Made by a program: the position numbers and the translations under genes. This document shows, piece by piece, positions 6,825 to 8,902 of a stretch of DNA of 8,902 nt. The stretch covers positions 1-8,902 of the forward strand of contig CAKOVG010000033.1 in NCBI GenBank assembly GCA_934121875.1, written 5' to 3'. Source of the DNA: an uncultured Clostridia bacterium (GTDB taxonomy: Bacteria; Bacillota; Clostridia; TANB77; CAG-508). Position 1 is the stretch's first letter; each line of letters begins with the position of its first letter. The notes under the pieces were generated by a model that saw only the letters and a list, made by a program, of their open reading frames with translations, was not told where the DNA came from and searched no databases.

Positions 6825-6871
6825 AAGTGCTTTTGGGTGCTTTTGGGGACGGGGGTAAAAAGCACCTTTTT
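6825..6871 (+). terminator. rsmG terminator with G-rich loop
   Basis: The stem GGTGCTTTT (6836-6844) pairs with AAAAGCACC (6858-6866) and is followed by TTTTT (6867-6871), a standard factor-independent terminator for mnmG-rsmG. The 5' arm is tandemly duplicated: TGCTTTTGGG occurs at 6828-6837 and again at 6838-6847. The upstream copy can therefore pair with the same 3' arm. The loop is GGGGACGGGGGTA, strikingly G-rich for this genome. Confidence 0.88.
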
Positions 6872-6898
6872 AGAAATCCATAATTCGTAAAATTAACT

Positions 6899-6957
6899 AA
6901 AAAATTATTATATTTTTTAAAAAATTCATTGACATATTGAAGATATTTTTATATCAT
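6899..6957 (+). promoter_or_regulatory. parAB promoter with A/T-tract upstream element
   Basis: A perfect -35 box TTGACA (6929-6934), a 17-base spacer and a -10 box TATCAT (6952-6957) form a housekeeping-sigma promoter about 70 bases before parA. Runs of A6 (6899-6904), T6 (6913-6918) and A6 (6919-6924) directly upstream resemble an UP element and may bend the DNA. A TATAAT at 6975-6980 lacks a -35 partner. With the rsmG terminator just upstream, parAB is probably its own transcription unit. Confidence 0.8.
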
Positions 6958-6966
6958 TAATATGTC
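6931..6966. promoter_or_regulatory. 36-bp dyad over the parA promoter, candidate operator
   Basis: The outer arms GACATATT (6931-6938) and AATATGTC (6959-6966) and the inner arms GATAT (6942-6946) and ATATC (6951-6955) share one centre at 6948.5. About 14 of 16 possible pairs are complementary around a TTTT middle. The dyad runs from inside the -35 box to just past the -10 box. That position would let a bound dimeric regulator block RNA polymerase. There is no T-tract after it, so a terminator is unlikely. The regulator is unknown. Confidence 0.6.
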
Positions 6967-7026
6967 CCTTTTAATATAATTAGATATTAAAATAGTTTAC
7001 ATAAAACAACAAAGGAGGCAATTAAA

Positions 7027-7815
7027 TTGGGAAAAATTATATCAGTTGCAAACCAAAAAGGTGGAGTAGGAAAGACTACAACCTCAGTGAATTTAAGCAC
7101 TTTACTTGCTAAAAGAGGTAAAAAAGTTTTGCTAATAGACGCAGACCCACAAGGAAATGCTACAAGTGGTGTGGGAATGGATAAAAATACAGAATTATCT
7201 GTTTACGATTTAATAATTAGTGATGAAGTAGAAAGCAAAGATACTATTCAAAAAACAGAAATTAAAAATTTATATATTTGTCCATCTAATATAAATCTTG
7301 CAGGAGCAGAAGTTGAACTAGTTTCAATGATGTCAAGAGAATATAGAATGAAAGAAAAATTAGAATCTGTAAAAGATAAGTTTGACTACATTATTATTGA
7401 TTGTCCACCATCATTAGGATTAATTACTTTAAATTCATTTACAGCATCAGATAGTGTATTGATACCAGTACAATGTGAATATTATGCTCTGGAAGGATTA
7501 GGACAACTTATAAATACTATTAATTTAGTAAAGAGACACTTGAATAAGAACTTGGAAGTTGAGGGTGCATTACTTACTATGTATGATATTAGAACAAACT
7601 TATCTAATCAAGTAGTAAAAGAAGTTAATAAATATTTTGAAAACAAAGTGTATAAAACAGTAATTCCTAGAAACGTAAAATTAAGTGAAGCACCAAGCTA
7701 TGGAATGCCAATATCTATATATGATCCAAGATCAAAAGGTGCTAAAAGTTATGATAAATTTGTAAAAGAATTTTTGAAGAATAATGATAATACAAAAGGA
7801 AAACATGCAGTATAA
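7027..7815 (+). CDS. parA: Chromosome partitioning ATPase ParA (Soj)
   Basis: This is a deviant Walker-type ATPase that dimerises on DNA with ATP and works with ParB to segregate the origin; in Bacillus, Soj also tunes DnaA activity. The 262 residues include the P-loop KGGVGKTTT (11-19) with the signature Lys11, the A' motif DADPQGN (38-44) and Walker B IIIDCPP (122-128). The conserved IPRNVKLSEAPSYG block is at 213-226. It is a short chromosomal form without an N-terminal DNA-binding domain. The start codon is TTG; AAAGGAGG (7011-7018) lies 8 bases upstream and the N-terminus matches the family, so this start is well supported. parB follows after a 19-base gap. Confidence 0.96.
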   Translation: MGKIISVANQKGGVGKTTTSVNLSTLLAKRGKKVLLIDADPQGNATSGVGMDKNTELSVYDLIISDEVESKDTIQKTEIKNLYICPSNINLAGAEVELVSMMSREYRMKEKLESVKDKFDYIIIDCPPSLGLITLNSFTASDSVLIPVQCEYYALEGLGQLINTINLVKRHLNKNLEVEGALLTMYDIRTNLSNQVVKEVNKYFENKVYKTVIPRNVKLSEAPSYGMPISIYDPRSKGAKSYDKFVKEFLKNNDNTKGKHAV

Positions 7816-7834
7816 AAGAAAAGGAGATGTTATA

Positions 7835-8698
7835 ATGGCTGTTAAAAAAACAGGTTTAGGAAAAGGATTAGAAGCTTTATTTAGTGAAAATCAATTAACT
7901 AAAGAAGAAGAAAAAAAAATAAAAGATGGAGAGGAAATTGTTCAAAAAATAAAAGTTATTGAAATAGAACCAAATAGAAACCAACCAAGAAGAAATTTTC
8001 CAAGTGAATCAATAGAAGAACTTGCAAAATCAATAGAAAAATATGGTGTAATTCAACCAATTATAGTATCTAAAAAAGATGAATATTATGAAATTATTGC
8101 AGGAGAAAGAAGATGGAGAGCTGCTAAAAAGGCAGGATTAAAAGATATGCCTTGCATTGTTAGAGAAAATGATGAAAGAAAAAACAAGGAAATTGCTTTA
8201 ATTGAAAATATACAAAGAGAAGACTTAAACCCAATAGATAAAGCAAGAGGGTTTAGACAATTATTGGATGATTATGGTATGACACAACAACAACTAGCAG
8301 ATACAATAGGATTAAATAGAAGTACAGTTACAAATACATTAAGGTTATTGAATTTAGATGAAAGAGTAATGCAATTAGCTATTGATGGAAAATTAAATGA
8401 AGGTCATTGTAGATCTTTATTATGTATAACTGATCCAGATAAACAATATGCTGCTGCAATTAGAATTATAGAAAAGGGTGAAACAGTTAGAGATATTGAA
8501 AAGAAAGTTCAAGACCAAAAGAAAACATCAACTAAATATGAAGAAAGAAGACAAGCTATTTGTAGAGATATAGAAGACAGTTTTCAAAGTTTTTTTGGAA
8601 CAAAAGTTAAATTAAATGCAGGAAAAAGAAGTGGAAAAATTATTATACAATATTCAACAAACGATGAATTAGAAAGAATTTTAAATTTGATAAAATAA
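7835..8698 (+). CDS. parB: Chromosome partitioning protein ParB (Spo0J)
   Basis: This is a CTP-dependent DNA clamp that loads at parS sites, spreads around the origin and stimulates ParA; in spore formers it is Spo0J. The start ATG 7835 is chosen over the upstream in-frame ATG at 7784. AAGGAGAT (7820-7827) lies 7 bases before it, and the resulting N-terminus (GLGKGLEALF, 7-16) is the ParA-contacting motif of the family. The 287 residues then show the CTP-binding boxes, IAGERRWRAA (88-97) and ENIQRE (124-129) before LNPID. A helix-turn-helix (150-172) recognises parS, and a C-terminal dimerisation domain follows (about 240-287). Being next to parA, it is Spo0J and not the paralogue Noc. I see no intact parS in the gene or elsewhere in the window. 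Confidence 0.96.
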   Translation: MAVKKTGLGKGLEALFSENQLTKEEEKKIKDGEEIVQKIKVIEIEPNRNQPRRNFPSESIEELAKSIEKYGVIQPIIVSKKDEYYEIIAGERRWRAAKKAGLKDMPCIVRENDERKNKEIALIENIQREDLNPIDKARGFRQLLDDYGMTQQQLADTIGLNRSTVTNTLRLLNLDERVMQLAIDGKLNEGHCRSLLCITDPDKQYAAAIRIIEKGETVRDIEKKVQDQKKTSTKYEERRQAICRDIEDSFQSFFGTKVKLNAGKRSGKIIIQYSTNDELERILNLIK

Positions 8699-8703
8699 TT
8701 ATG

Positions 8704-8746
8704 AAAATTGCTAAAGTTTTAATAAATAAATTTTAGCAATTTTTTT
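8704..8746 (+). terminator. parAB terminator
   Basis: A perfect 12-bp stem, AAAATTGCTAAA (8704-8715) and TTTAGCAATTTT (8732-8743), runs into a T-tract (8740-8746), five bases after the parB stop. A partly symmetric stem of this kind could also work on the opposite strand, but no gene is seen there. Confidence 0.88.
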
Positions 8747-8766
8747 ATTTTCTGAGTATAATTCTA

Positions 8767-8796
8767 TTGACAACATAGTGGTAAATATGCTATTAT
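8767..8796 (+). promoter_or_regulatory. Promoter of tRNA-Ser
   Basis: A perfect -35 TTGACA (8767-8772), an 18-base spacer and a -10 TATTAT (8791-8796) place transcription start near 8803, about 30 bases before the tRNA. The parAB terminator lies directly upstream, so the tRNA has its own unit. Confidence 0.75.
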
Positions 8797-8834
8797 ATAT
8801 AAGGTTGATGATACATAGTGTTAGCAACTTAAGT

Positions 8835-8902
8835 GGAGAGGTGGTCGAGTTGGTTTATGGCACCAGTCTTGAAAATTGGCGTAGGTTTGTAGCCTACCGT
8901 GG
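8835..8902 (+). tRNA. tRNA-Ser (anticodon UGA), 3' end cut by window
   Basis: The 5' acceptor strand GGAGAGG starts at 8835. The anticodon stem pairs 8863-8867 with 8875-8879 around the loop CTTGAAA, giving anticodon TGA (8870-8872) for UCA codons. A long variable arm (GTAGG at about 8881-8885 with CCTAC) marks a class II tRNA, as expected for serine. The T-arm and 3' acceptor strand lie beyond 8902. The anticodon stem holds one G-T pair (8866/8876), which is tolerable. The D-region is normal. Confidence 0.92.

Noticed and set aside
6190..6865. Three minus-strand frames opposite rsmG
   Set aside because: They are shadow frames; rsmG has complete motifs and normal length.
7784..7786. ATG 7784 as the parB start
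   Set aside because: It lies inside parA without a good ribosome site. ATG 7835 has AAGGAGAT and gives the conserved N-terminus.
1..8902. oriC with DnaA boxes inside the window
   Set aside because: No cluster of TTATCCACA-like boxes was seen. By gene order the origin should lie left of rnpA.

Overview
The window is about 8.9 kb of strongly AT-rich DNA. Codon use is dominated by A/T-ending codons (AAA, GAA, AGA, TTA), ribosome-binding sites are strong (AGGAGG type), and starts include TTG and GTG. Gene content and order (rnpA, yidD, yidC, jag, mnmE, mnmG, rsmG, parA, parB) are the conserved block beside the replication origin of Firmicutes. The AT bias, the YidC type and the lack of a noc gene between rsmG and parA fit a Clostridia-like low-GC Gram-positive. 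I cannot name the species. The origin itself (rpmH/dnaA side) would lie left of base 1.

Layout. Bases 1-2222 hold a tight co-directional operon: rnpA (RNase P protein), yidD, yidC (membrane insertase) and jag/khpB (RNA-binding protein), with junctions that touch or overlap. It ends in a long, strongly paired hairpin with a T-tract (2235-2314). Bases 2327-2484 are a 158-bp imperfect palindrome lying in the leader of mnmE. mnmE (2530-3910) is split by a +1 frame change near 3462-3475, although every motif on both sides is intact. A 306-base mnmE-mnmG spacer carries further inverted and direct repeats. mnmG (4217-6091) and rsmG (6104-6820) are 12 bases apart and end at a G-rich-loop terminator. 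parA-parB (7027-8698) has its own consensus promoter, which is covered by a 36-bp dyad, and ends at a clear terminator. A second consensus promoter then drives a tRNA-Ser(UGA) gene cut by the window end.

How the genes work together. RnpA matures tRNAs. MnmE and MnmG together modify U34 of tRNAs, and RsmG methylates 16S rRNA. YidD, YidC and Jag/KhpB serve membrane protein insertion and RNA-linked envelope control. ParA and ParB segregate the origin region.

Most of the window is ordinary housekeeping sequence. The points worth a second look are the mnmE frame break, which sits on a small GC-rich hairpin at codons read by MnmE/MnmG-dependent tRNAs; the long palindromes on both sides of mnmE; and the operator-like dyad over the parA promoter. 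I see no transposase, phage gene, CRISPR array or intact parS site.
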